The notes below the pieces were generated by a model. The model did no database searches. It saw nothing but the letters and a program-made list of their open reading frames with translations, and was not told the DNA's origin. A program made the translations under genes and the position numbers. A stretch of DNA of 64,000 nucleotides from Pycnopodia helianthoides (taxonomy: Eukaryota; Echinodermata; Asteroidea; Forcipulatida; Asteriidae): NCBI GenBank assembly GCA_032158295.1, contig CM063252.1, positions 16,292,138 through 16,356,137 on the forward strand, written 5' to 3'. Shown piece by piece: positions 25,781 through 37,390 of this stretch (position 1 is the stretch's first letter; every line of letters begins with the position of its first letter).

Positions 25781-26229
25781 CTGAAGTGTATCTACATCCT
25801 GGCTGTTGATGAGTAGCTACATTTTCAGTTCTGCTAGATGCTCAACCATGTTGGAGAGAAACAGGTGTGGATCTCTGGAGTCCATTTTGCAAGCTGAGGA
25901 GAGTTTTCAGGAACCGCACCAGTAGAACATTCAGTAGATAAGAGTGAAACATGGTATAATTGTGTGACCGGTTCACTGCTGATGGAGCGTGTTGCAGGAC
26001 ATTTTGAAAGCTTAAGAACCCCCCGAGAAAGTTTTGAGGCAAACCTCCGATGGACACAACCAGGCAAGGAGGAACATGGTACTCCACATGCAGCTGCTGA
26101 TAGAACATTGTTGACTGTGCTGGTACACACAACACAACAAGGGGAAGTTAACTTCAGGGACGAGAAAGCAGATGGACATGGGAGAAGTAGAGCATACAGC
26201 GTGTAGATTTACTCCAGCAGTATGGACAG
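25781..26229 (+). other. Putative exon-like block, probably non-coding; diverged copy at 29 kb
   Basis: Bounded by 'ccctttcttgatacag' and 'atggacag|gtaactg'. The phrases 'ggttcactgctgatggag' and 'cgagaaagttttgaggcaaa' recur in order at 29185 and 29247 inside the second block. No conserved frame, so if transcribed it may be a long non-coding RNA or untranslated exon. Confidence 0.2.
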
Positions 26230-27976
26230 GTAACTGTTTTCACAAGTTGAATAATTTTAGAGTGTGTCAAAAGCTGTTGAAAATGAGTCATGTAAAAAGA
26301 CCTTCAAGCCAACATCACAGGTGACCAACCAGCAGATCTGCCCAGGATAGTAGCCCCTTAACACCACCACTCACAACAGAGTCAGTACTGATCAAACAAT
26401 GCTGAATGTGTAGACAATCAATCAGAGGCAACCGATACATTTTTTCAGGCAAACTTCAAAGCGTTTATGATGTGTACTGAATACTGTCTGTTGAGTCTAA
26501 TAGTGATCGACATTGTTGACTGGGCTGGTAACAGGAAAACTCATTCCTTTTAAAGTCTGTGCACACTCCTAATCAACGTCATTCCAAATGTTGCACTCGG
26601 AGAAGTCTAAGCTTCCAACACATTCCACTTGATGATGATTTCATTGTGCTTCCTCAAAGGGTTTATAATCTTGACCCATATTTTTAATTTATTTTTGAAG
26701 TGAGTCCTTTACATAGTTGACCATCACAAATATTTGACTAAAAAACTTGTAAAACGTCACGGCACAGTCAACAGTCATCCTTGAGCAGTATTATGTTCAG
26801 TGTTTATCATGCAGTCTGTTTGGCTATCTATTGCTATAGCATTTAGGATACTCTTCTTGACTGTAACTCTCTTGGTTCTTGTGGTTCAGCTACAAGCTGA
26901 ACTACAAGCTGAACTAAGTTTCATGGGCTTTCCGTTGGTGCAATGTATACTCAACTCGTCTGCCAGCACTTTGAACTTGGAGTTGAGCAAACCTCGTCAA
27001 ACTCTAGGGTCTTTTAATGTGAGTGCAGGGCAGTGTTTGTGAGCTCTCCTTGTTGCAGCATATTGCCTTGTGACTCAAGGTTAAACACATGTTGTTGCAG
27101 TACTGTACAGGTTGATGTGGTAAGCACTGATCCAAGTTAGTGGGGTTCTCTCAATTGACGGTTAGCGTTTAGAGCAGCAAACATCTCTCTCTGAGCTGTA
27201 CATGAGTTCAATCTGAGTTTGAAGTGCAGTATACCTTGGTTACCTTCTGGGTTTGTGTTATGAGCAGTTCATTTGGGCCATCATTAGAATATACTACTTG
27301 ATGTAATCATCCATGGTTTGATCAGTTAATTAGCAGTATATGTTGAGAATCTGTCTGGGTCCAATAGTACCTAGGCGTCTGTTGTCTTTCTGTAATACCC
27401 CTCCATCGTCCACTTGCTGTCACATGTTGTGTGTAGCTTGTGTCTACCTCACATATCTTGCCCAGTGTCACGGGGAATGTTGAAAAGTTACTCTGAAAAG
27501 AAACGAGAATGAGACGAAAGTGTCAATATCTATGCATGGTCACTCCACATGTACACTCACAACAGGCCTTGAAATTTACACTGGACCGCAGGCCCTAGGC
27601 CGGTGGTTTAAGCATCATCAGGCCAGTAATCTCATGATCGGACAAGTCTTGTGGTCTTGTGTTCTTCACTTTGACATGCCTCACCCTGTAATATTCTAAC
27701 ATTAATACAAGTTGACTTTGAGTGTGATGAAATTTCTTTCAATTCTGTTGAGTATTTAAGTACACTTGCCAAATTGAGTGATTTATGGCATATTCTTCAC
27801 TTTGTGAAAACTGTGACAATATTTTCAAAAAAGCTTTGATAAGAGGACCTGGTCTAAGTAGACGAGTTATTTTCAAGATTCCTGTTGATCAGGCACAGAG
27901 TCTACACCCTAAAGCCCAGTTCATACTTCATGTGAAAGCGAATGCAAAGCGAATTACGTGATTATAGCGCCATTCT
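26230..27976. other. Non-coding stretch; hydrophobic frame without support
   Basis: 26310-26440 continues the duplication with 29480-29620 ('accagcagatctgcccagga' against 'gccagcagatttgcacagga'). An 80-codon frame at 26800 has a hydrophobic start but needs a GTG start and contains a 12-bp tandem (ctacaagctgaa). 27566-27665 is the dispersed repeat also present at 10815. Confidence 0.35.
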
Positions 27977-28935
27977 TTAAAGGGACACACCGGCTTCGTT
28001 GGGCTATTTGGGCTACAATAATATAGACTAAAACATTATTCAAAAGGTCTTCCTGGGATGGAGAAGAATGGTTCACACAAGAAACCATCAAACATGGCCG
28101 TTTTCGAGCATTTTTCAAAAAACGAAGGTCACGCGACTTTTCGGAACCAAACTGTGGTTCCGAAAAGTCACGTGATCTTCAAAGTTTTACTTCCAGCCTT
28201 ATAAAAGTAAATTACTAGATCAAATTTAAGTATTTTTTTATACAATTGTTCATGAGTATTTGACAAAAAAGACTATGTATTGAACGTAAGATTCGCATTC
28301 AGAGAGTCTGTGCTACAGAAGCATGTTTTTTACGGTGCATCAGCGTGGGGAGCTAGCGGGTAAACCTTGGGGGCATGTCCCGTACAGCCGGTGCCGCGTC
28401 TCGTGGGGCCAGAGAGACAAACAACGGGGGCATGAACTCGGAGCCTGTGGAGGGGTAGGGATCCAGACCATTAATTACGTTTTGTTTAACGAGGGTTTTA
28501 GTCTGTAGCCCTAGCTATTATCCCCTTACTATTGACATGTTACGTGATGCCTGCGCTACACACGCGGCGGGACGACGACGAATAGCTGCACGATGTCCAC
28601 ATAATACAAGTTGATGTGGATCGTGTTTATGTTGGTTTTTTAATTACCCCTGAATTTGTGCTTGATGGATATGAAGAATTGATCCTAATCCACGCCATTG
28701 TTATAATTAATACATAAACAGGACACCGGTCTACTTAAACCAATGTCACGTAAATTTGACAGTTGCAACGGCTGGAAAAGCGTATACGCTGACCTTTGAC
28801 CGCGTTTTGTTTTTTTCAAATTTTTTGTTAATTACGTGACATTTTGATTTTTTTTTACAACAACCATCTAAACATTATTGTCTGTGATTCCACATCACTA
28901 AATTAGGTAAACAGTAAGCCGGTGTGTCCCTTTAA
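27977..28935. mobile_element. 959-bp TTAA element with inverted ends AAAGGGACACACCGGCTT
   Basis: TTAA at 27977-27980 and 28932-28935. The inverted ends AAAGGGACACACCGGCTT / AAGCCGGTGTGTCCCTTT match perfectly over 18 bases. The interior has a long palindrome at 28126-28179 (gcgacttttcggaacca / tggttccgaaaagtc) and a locally GC-rich block near 28340-28460 unlike its surroundings. No transposase frame is seen, so this is a non-autonomous element. Confidence 0.85.
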
Positions 28936-29074
28936 ATTATGTTTATTGTAATTTTCCACTAAATTCTTGCAAATTTTTTCCAGTAAAAGTAGATGTTGTG
29001 AAAGCAAAGAGATTTGTAACCTTTACTTTTGTTTTCTTATTTAATGCCTAGCATGTACCTTTATCTCTTTACAG

Positions 29075-29756
29075 GTGACTGACATCTGACATCCTGATCA
29101 TTGACCCAACTACATGTACATCAGTCCATCTGAAATGCTGAATGGCACAACCCTCTGACGGGAAAGAGGAACGGAACTAATGCAACTGGTCACTGCTCAT
29201 AGAGAACTGGTGAACATCATGACAGATGAAAACACAGAGTCCTCTGAGAAAGTTTCCCAGCAAACTTTACTGGGATCAATCAGTAGATGGCCATCAGAGG
29301 AGAATGACGGTGCTTTACAATCTACGCAACGTCTTGTTGGAGTTCAATGGGTGAGAACCTTTGTAGACCTCGGGAAACTGCCAGAAGACACGGACTTGGG
29401 AGTAGAGTAGATGTACTCCACACTTGACACAACTGGCTCAGTGTTGATTGCTTTGAAGCATAAGTTATTGGGGAAAATGTTCAGGCCAGGCGACCAGCCA
29501 GCAGATTTGCACAGGATAGGATTTACTTCACGCTGTTACAAGCGTGTCCAGGCCGACTGAAAACTGTGGAATGTGTTGAAGAACAATCAGAGTTAATCGC
29601 ACCGATTTTCCCGCACACTTCAAAAGGGAACAGCAGGAACATACATAGTGCAGGTGATCAACATTATTGTCTGTGTTGATGGTAGAATGAAAGCACCCTC
29701 CCAAGAACCTAATACAGCAGGAACGTCTCAACGACTTAAAGTCCTAAGACAGAAAG
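29075..29756 (+). other. Putative exon-like block, second diverged copy
   Basis: Bounded by 'ctttatctctttacag' and 'cagaaag|gtaagag', both good splice consensus. A diverged relative of 25781-26440 displaced by about 3.2 kb. The 76-codon frame at 29180 (Met-Gln-Leu-Val start) is not conserved in the other copy. Confidence 0.22.
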
Positions 29757-29875
29757 GTAAGAGACAAAATAGTTCTTTAAAAAAGCTCTGTTAGATGTAT
29801 AATTTTTCCAATCCTAACCATGGTAAATCCCTGATGGCAATATGGAAACATTCTACACAATGCTTTCCAAAATAT

Positions 29876-30363
29876 TTGCATCACTTCTGGGGGTATAACT
29901 TAAGCGATTACCGTCTGCTCAGCTCAGCTCAGCTAGCTGTGTACAGTTTTAACATCGGCATTCTGTCACTTCTGTGTGCTATAGTTTCTAGTTGCTTCTA
30001 GAATCTAACATGGATTAATAACGGCTCCTTTTAAGAAATAAAGAGCCCTGCATCTAATCTTACAATATCAGAACTGGCAATTAAGCCTGGCTCATCCTTT
30101 GCTCTTTATAGAAACAACTGTTCTCCGCAAACAAAAACTGCTTCTAATACTTCCTCCAGACAGTTAAGAACTGAAACACATTACTACCAGACATCATATC
30201 CATCACGGACAATAAGACCTTTAAAGGAGCCGTTGTTAATCCACCTTAGATTCTAGAAGCAACTAGAAACTATCACGCACAGAAGTGACAGATCGCCCAT
30301 GTTAAAACTGTACAAAGCTAGCTGAGCAGACGATAATCGCTTAAGTCATACCCCCGGAAGTGA
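29876..30363. mobile_element. Foldback element with arms of about 150 bp
   Basis: 29878-30033 and 30213-30363 are reverse complements: 'gcttctagaatctaacatgg' answers 'ccaccttagattctagaagc' with two changes, and the outer ends 'tcacttctgggggtata' / 'tacccccggaagtga' match. A central loop of about 180 bp is unrelated. Confidence 0.75.
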
Positions 30364-30945
30364 AAAACAAAATTGTTTTTGAGAACACCCTCATGCAGTC
30401 AAAAATACGGAGCATTAAAGTATGTGAGAGCTATTCGCCATCGCTTTTATGAAGTGACATGTGACAAAAACCAAAAAATGTTGCACATCGGTTTTTATGC
30501 AAGTTCTATAATGTACTCAATGTTGTTAACAATTTCACAAAATTTCAGTCCCTAATACATAATAACACTAAAAAGCATATCCTAAAAAAATAAACAAGAA
30601 TAAATCATTTAGCATTTGAAAAAGTGACAAACTTAAATATGCAGCTGTTTGTGCACAGCGCACTGTATGTAGGATTGCTTTTCGGTTTTTACGAAGCGAC
30701 AAATAGATTTAGGAATTAAAACCTCATCAAAGCTGTTGCAAGATTGACAAAATACTGACAGTTCTGTACGACTGAAGAACTCAGCTCTATTTCTATAGTA
30801 AACTTTTTAAAATGTAGTTAGCAGTGAGCAACTGAACAAATGATTGGAAAAATAGGTAAACTTCAAACAGGATTTTCTAAAAACACATATTTTTTGCTGC
30901 AACGGTTCTATAAATTAACACTGTAGGCCTATATTCAGTACTCTC

Positions 30946-31288
30946 TTGATCACAGATTTACATAAAACTTACACGGTCTAATGATGATGATAGTAGAAAA
31001 CATCCCTTGAAATATTTTTGTCTGAAATGCCATATTTGATGAGAAATGAATAAACTAATTTTCCGATTGGAGTTTATCGCTCAGTGAGCGTTTTATTCAT
31101 TTGTTGAATCTATATGATTTCATGCAAATGTGTAATCGGTTTTTCACTATTTTCTCGTCACCCAGATGGCCGATCGATCTCAAACTTCTACATGTTTGTC
31201 AGTTTATGTATATGGTGGATTACATAAAGTGTTTACACTGCCAGCAACTGTTTTGTTAGCAAAAACCAATTCTGTAATGTTCCTTTAA
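30946..31288 (+). mobile_element. TTAA-type MITE, family 1, 5'-truncated
   Basis: Begins abruptly at 'ttgatcacagatttac', lacking about the first 55 bases including the left inverted repeat, and ends with the normal CTGTAATGTTCC plus TTTAA. Truncation at one end is unusual for a cut-and-paste MITE and is more likely a later deletion. Confidence 0.8.
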
Positions 31289-33113
31289 GTCCAGTGCGTT
31301 GATCGCTCGGCCCATGATTTTGAGTTTTACACCTTGTCTACAAATAACAATAGTGAACCATGTTGTGACAAATTAAATAGTTGGGTCAAAAAAGGCAACT
31401 TTTACAATATTGGGTTTTGGCAACTTTCTTTTTGTTAATTTGACTGGAAAATATGAAATAGGCGAAAGGTTAGTAAAATTATGGGTATAGCCACCCTCAC
31501 CTTTAGAGTTTGTCTAGACCCCAAAGGACTGTCCTACTTTTGTTTATGAATATTTGAAGGATATTGTAATAATAATGGCTTTGGAAAAAGCACTTAGGAT
31601 ATTAAGGATATTCATGTTTGTTTTTCTTTGAAAGACAGATCTAGTCCTAAACTGCCATTGTTGACCAACCTGTGGCTAATTTTTACCTGAAAATTGTCTC
31701 TCCAAAATCACCCATCATCAGAAGAAGTTGGAAAGTATTTAAAAATTATGCCAGCATATTAATGTTCACTTATTTGGTTTCTAAAATAAATTTTAATAAA
31801 CTGTACTACACCTGTACAAACTGAATACATGCAGCACCATGCACATTTGAGTTGAGGGTACATGAACAACTGATGGCACTATTTAAGTCCTAAAGTTACC
31901 CCCAAAATATCAGAATGTCTTTTAAAAATAACATAATTGAGTTTTATAATTATTTTAGTCCATATAAGAAACTAAACTTCTAAACAAAAATTATTAATTA
32001 TTTATTTATTTATGATAAATATGATTGTACAGACTGGTGTCGTTTTTGTGCAGTATTGCTTTGCATACTCTTCGAGTCTGGGTGTCCACGCTTATCAGGC
32101 AGATTCTAAATGGTAACTGGTAGGGGTGACCTTGTTTGACCTCATCAGTAGAGTTTTGAATAACTATATTGGAGAAGAATTGAATGGGTCATGTAGATTG
32201 CAGCCACTGGTTACCTTTTAGTGTATTCTCTGTAAACATTGTCACACAGGGTGCAAGGAGCACATGGTTGGTGTAACTGAGAATGAGTGCAGAGCTCAAC
32301 AGCACCCAAGTTTTTCAGGGTAAATGTTTTATTTCAGGGATAATAATTTAAACTTTGATGAAGAAATAATTTGCAGGCTTCATAGTTTTTATCAGATATA
32401 ATTATCACATTGATTTATAAGTTAAGAAGTTGTTGTTTGTTTGTGTGTGTGTAGTTTTTTTTTGGGGGGGGGGGGTCAATAAACTTAAAAAGTAGTTATA
32501 AATTAAGCTTTATGGGATAAGTATTGTCTTTATCAAAATTATGTTTAAACAAATCTTTTTTAGCCCCATAATCATAACATTTTCACATAATAATAATTTT
32601 TATTTTTATTTTTATGATATGCATCATTATGACATTTCCCCCAGGGTACTGACAAACAATCAAAACCATAAATCATTCAACATACACTTTTTTGCAAAAG
32701 GTACTTATTCTACAAACTGCATTGTCATAATTGTTTAAAATGTAAACGTGTCATCAACCAAAGCAATTGTATCCCTTACAATTGATTTTGCAATATACCC
32801 CATTCAGTCTTCCATGCAAGCCACCACCAATATTTTAAAAATTAATATTATTTTGGGTGAAACAGACAGTAATGGTGTTCACATAAAATGTTATAAATCA
32901 AATTACCAAAAGACTTTCAAATTGCCCTTATTATCTTATAAGTATTGTTTTATCAAAATGGTGTTTCTTAATACCTGGAATATTGGTGGAAACATGTGAC
33001 AACAATATTACAATTAGGATTTTATTGTATTAATTTTGAAAATAACATTATTTAGTTTCAAAGGAATAAGTGCCAAAAGTGAATCAGCTTTGTGAGATTT
33101 TAGAATGATCAAA
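31289..33113. other. AT-rich non-coding stretch
   Basis: A T-then-G homopolymer at 32457-32477 and ATTT repeats near 31998 are the only simple features. No gene. Confidence 0.35.
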
Positions 33114-33230
33114 ATCACCTTTTTTCAAATGACTTGCCATTACTTTTCAATTGACTTGAAATTCCTTTTTTAATTGACTTGAAATTACCTTTTCAATTGA
33201 CTCAAAACTACTTTTTCAATGGACTTGATT
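33114..33230. repeat. Short tandem repeat, unit about 28 bp
   Basis: About four copies of 'cttttcaattgacttgaaat', with small changes. Confidence 0.65.
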
Positions 33231-33320
33231 TTTACACAGTGCTTGGTATATAAATAATTTTCGAGCAAACCTCACTTATCTTTTGTATATAAATTTATTT
33301 ATAAAAATTGTTTATAATAC

Positions 33321-33694
33321 TTTGTTAATTGTAAACCTTTTTGGCTCCTTTTTGGCTCTTATCTTTACAGAGGGTAAAGTCTTATAATATTTTGTTAATT
33401 GTAAACCTTTTTGGCTCTTATCGTTACAGAGGGTAAAGTCTTATAATATTTTGTTAATTGGAAACCTTTTTGGCTCCTTTTTGGCTCTTATCTTTACAGA
33501 GGGTAAAGTCTTATTTGTTAATTGCAAACCTCTTTGGCTCTTATCTTTACAGAGGGTAAAGTCTTATAATATTTTGTTAATTGTAAACCTTTTTGGCTCC
33601 TTTTTGGCTCTTATCTTTACAGAGGGTAATCTTATAATATTTTGTTAATTGTAAACCTTTTTGGCTCATATCTTTACAGAGGGTAAAGTCTTAC
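33321..33694 (+). repeat. Six-copy tandem array carrying splice-site-like motifs
   Basis: Units start 'tttgttaattgtaaacc' and end 'agggtaaagtcttataatat'. Long units (about 70 bp, with an extra 'ctcctttttgg') alternate with short ones (about 59 bp): long, short, long, short, long, short, so the array is three copies of a dimer. Every unit has 'ttatctttacag' directly followed by 'agggtaaagt'. Confidence 0.85.
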
Positions 33695-34566
33695 TAGAGC
33701 AGTGAATTATTTGTGGACCCTCACATACAAAAATGAACTGGACTTAACCAAGAACAATTCTAAGAAACAGCACAACCAAAACAGAGGGGACAAGCAATCG
33801 GTTAAACTAAGCCCAATTAAAAAAATATATATATTGTTTTTGTTTACAGATATGGTGCATCGTCTCCCGACCTGTTTCACTGATGTTACACAAGTCTGCC
33901 AGTATTTCAGAATTCCATAAGTAGGTTTCCTGTCACTTTTTGTTATTTGTATGTGACTTAAATCTGTGCAAGTCTTGAGTGTATATGCTAACTTTAGGGA
34001 ACCTTTTAGGAACCATTCCATGAAATTCTGTGTAAAGGAAAACAAAACACGGTGTACTTCAACAGGTCCTAATGTTCCCATATACAAGAGACTTACACAG
34101 TGTATAATGAGTAGATAGTGGTTTACATACTAAGTTTGCGAAAAATTAACTTACATGTGTTTTAATTGGCATTTGGCCAACAAACAACAGTGCTGTCTAT
34201 TGTTTTTACTTCAGTGTCAAATAATAATGGCAATTTAATGGATAACTAAGAGATTTATGATGGATGCGGCATGTGTATTGTGCTAGGAAGTTTTTCAAAA
34301 ACAAAATGTTACCATATCATGTAAAATACTGAGTAGTACATGGGCACTGGAAAAACTGATGATAGGGCTCATTGCACATGCTGCTAACAAAAAAAAATAG
34401 TTGCTAAAGGCAGAACAAACATTCACAAAAAATGTGTAATTATTTCCTTCCTTTTTTATGAACCCCAAAATGGACAAAGTAAAAAGCAAAACCAAATGAA
34501 AAGGTGAAAAATGTAAAAGAAAATGATTTTGGTCCCTCAAAATTGTTTTATTCCTCAAAGTAAACC

Positions 34567-34955
34567 TTAAAGGAACAGAATTGGTAAGAAAAAAACTTGT
34601 AAAAATATACTTTTGATCACAGATTTACATAAAACTTACACGGTCTAATGATGATGATAGTAGAAAACATCCCTTGAAATATTTCTGTCTGAAATGCCAT
34701 ATTTTATGAGAAATGAATAAACCAATTTTCCGATTGGAGTTTATCGCTCAGTGAGCGTTTTATTCATTTGTTGAATCAATATGATTTCATGCAAAATGTG
34801 TAATCGGTTTTTCACTATTTTCTCGTGACCCAGATGGCCGATCTATCTCAAACTTCTACAGGTTTGTCAGTTTATGTATATGGTAGATTACATAAAGTGC
34901 TTACACTGCCAGCAACTGTTTTGTTAGCAAAACCAATTCTGTAATGTTCCTTTAA
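34567..34955 (+). mobile_element. TTAA-type MITE, family 1, inserted in a 'TTTGTTCCCTC' repeat tract
   Basis: TTAA at 34567-34570 and 34952-34955. The left end lost a few bases (aaggaacagaattgg). Both flanks are the same short repeat sequence ('ggtccctcaaaattg' on the left, 'ttgttccctcaatagg' on the right), which indicates insertion into a pre-existing array. Confidence 0.85.
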
Positions 34956-35175
34956 TTCCTTTCGAAATACTATTTTGTTCCCTCAATAGGCCTATATATT
35001 ATTTCATTCCCTTAAAGTCCCTCAAAGTCATTTTGTTCCCTCGAAATAATTCATTTGGTCATTGACAAAATATTTCACAGAAATGAAATAACATTTCAAG
35101 GGAACAACGTACTATTTCAAAGGAACAAAATAATTTCGAGGGAACAAAGTATTATTTTGAGGAAACAAAATAATT
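34956..35175. repeat. Short repeats of 'TTTGTTCCCTCGAAATAA' in both orientations
   Basis: At least eight 18-24 bp units: 'attttgttccctcaa' on the left half, the inverse 'ttcgagggaacaaa' on the right half, with the switch near 35050-35070. The same units lie left of the MITE at 34528-34560. Confidence 0.65.
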
Positions 35176-35700
35176 TTAATTTGTTGTTTTCTTTCATATT
35201 TTATTTACTTCTCCCTTTAGAGGCTACCTATAGTAGGGTCAATATACAGTTTGACCCTCCCCCCCCAAAAAAAAATTGTAACAAAAGGTTTTTCAACGGT
35301 TTCAGGTACTATTGGACATCCAAAATAACATATTAGAAATCTAAGAAAATCAGAGTACTGGAAAGCTGTTTTTTTCAAAATGGCGTCCAAGATGGCTGAC
35401 AATATCCTAAAATGACTTTAAGTCAATCATTATTCACCCTACAGTTGTAATGTTGGTGCCTATCCCATGGTTTAAGGGGTCAGAGAACTCATTCAGACCA
35501 ACAAAAGGGTCATTGAATAATCAGGTAACCTAAAATTCCAAGATGGCGTCCAAAATGGCCGCAAAACACTAAAATGGCTACAAGTCACTTCATATTCACC
35601 CTTTGAGTTTAATTTTTTGTGACTATATCTATCTTGTATGGATCAAGAAACCCACTAAGACCAATAAAAATTCAGTGAGTAATCAGGTAACCTAAAAATC

Positions 35701-35808
35701 CAAGATGGCGTCCAAAATGGCGTCCAAAATGGCGTCCAAAATGGCGTCCAAAATGGCGTCCAAAATGGCGTCCAAAATGGCGTCCAAAATGACGTCCAAA
35801 ATGGCTGT
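35701..35808 (+). repeat. Nine perfect or near-perfect 12-bp units CAAAATGGCGTC
   Basis: Nine units in register, the first caagatggcgtc, the eighth caaaatgacgtc, the last decayed. The unit is the core motif of the surrounding arm, so this is a recent local expansion. Read on the plus strand it would encode a Lys-Met-Ala-Ser repeat, but no gene is present. Confidence 0.95.
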
Positions 35809-36039
35809 CAGAGTTTGTCTTTTAACCCAAGTGTTGTATAAAGGGAGACCTATAGTCTAATTGCCTTACGTATACCTCATGGTAGCCTAGACACCACCGT
35901 ATAATAAAGGATTTCACTAAACGATTGAATGCATAGAATGAGTGTACTGACTAGTTATAAAAGATCTAGACATTGAATACACACCGCATAAATGGAAGAC
36001 AAATTAAAAAATAGCAAGTTTTGCAGTGTATTATGACTG

Positions 36040-37390
36040 GCGTGCAGGCAAGGGGAGGGTGAGCCACTAGGTGTTTGGGAGACGTAGTTGAATAAGGATG
36101 GTAAAAGGGGAGGGTTGTAAGGGAGGAAGGGAGGGGTGTTTGAAAAAATGGAGGGTGAGGGAGGTGTAGTAGGGGTTAATGTCCGGGGTGTTAGGGGTTA
36201 GGATAAGGAGAGGCTAATGTGGTGTAAATGAGGGTAAGTGTTATGGGTTAGGAGAGGGAGAGGGATGAAAGAGGTTGAAGGTGGTATAAGGGAGGGTGTA
36301 GAGGAGGGGAAGGAAGGTAATATATGGGGTTTAAGAAGTGGATATGGGGTAGCGGTGGGTATGGGAAGGGTTAGTGGTGTGGGGAGACGGTATATGTGGA
36401 TCGTATAGGGGGTAGGGCTGGGTATATGTGGGTGGTATATGACTGGGGGTGGGTATGGGAATTAGGGGTTAGGGGTGCTGGGAGGTATATGTGGGTGGTA
36501 TGGGAAGGGGTTAGGGGTTTTGCGAGAAGGTATATGTGGGTGGTTTATGGGGTAGGGGTGGGTATGGAAAGGGGTTAAGGGTGTAGGGATGGGTGTAATT
36601 GTTGGGTGGTATATGGGGTTAGGGTGGGTATGGGAATTAGGGGTATAGGGGTGTGGGAGAAGGTATGTGGGTGATGGGGTAGGGTGGGTATGGGAAGGGT
36701 AAGGGTGTGGGAGAAGGTATATGTGGTGTATAGGTAGAGTGGGTATGGAAGGGTTAGGAGGTGGGAGAAGGTCATGTGGGTGTATATGGGTAGGGTGGTA
36801 TGAGAAGGGGTTAGGGTGTTGGGAGAAGGTATATGTGGGTGTATATGGGTAGGGTGGGTATGGAAATGGTTATGGTGTGGGGAGAAGGTTATGTAAGTGG
36901 TAGGGTAGGTTGGTATTAGGGGTTAGGGTTTGGAGAAGGTATATGTGGGTGTATATAGGTAGGAGTGGGTATGGGAAGGGGTTAGGGATGTGGGGAGAAG
37001 GTATATGTGGGTGGCATATGACTTAGGGTGGGTATGAGAAGGGGTTAGGGGTGTTGGGAGAAGGTATATGTGGGTGGTATATGGGTAGGATGGGTATGGG
37101 AAGGGGTTAGGGTGGTTATGGGAAGGGGTTAGGGGTGTGGAAGAAAGTATATGTACATGTAATTGGTATAATGGGGTAGGGGTGGGTATGGGAAGGGAAT
37201 AGGGGTGTTGGGAGAAGGTATATTTAGGTGGTATATCGGGTGTTGTGGATGTAAGGGAAGGAAGGAAGGCTAGCTAGGAAAGGGACATGAGAAAATTGGT
37301 GGAGAGTGGGAAAAGGGGTTGATGGTAGGAGGAGTTGGGAAATGGTAAGGGGTGAGTGGTGAAAGAGGGAAGTGGTATGCTACTAATAGA
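36040..37390 (+). repeat. G-rich minisatellite, unit about 60-70 bp, almost C-free on the plus strand
   Basis: The unit is built from 'ggtatatgtgggtggtatat', 'gggtagggtgggtatggga' and 'aggggttaggggtgtggga'. Roughly fifteen copies with many small indels. The plus strand is dominated by G, T and A and contains many GGG runs, including telomere-like GGGTTAGGG steps. Open frames on either strand are artefacts of the repeat. Confidence 0.85.

Noticed and set aside
26800..27042. 80-codon frame with hydrophobic start resembling a signal peptide
   Set aside because: Needs a GTG start, contains a 12-bp tandem and ends without conserved features.
33707..34087. 126-codon minus-strand open frame
   Set aside because: The longest frame in its neighbourhood, but composition follows local AT-richness; no domain, signal or splice context. 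Probably chance.
36396..36775. Repetitive Gly/Val/Tyr and Thr/Pro/Leu frames
   Set aside because: Both strands of the G-rich satellite happen to lack stops.
36000..37390. Possible internal telomere (TTAGGG) tract
   Set aside because: GGGTTAGGG-like steps occur only within a 60-70 bp satellite unit; there is no run of pure TTAGGG.
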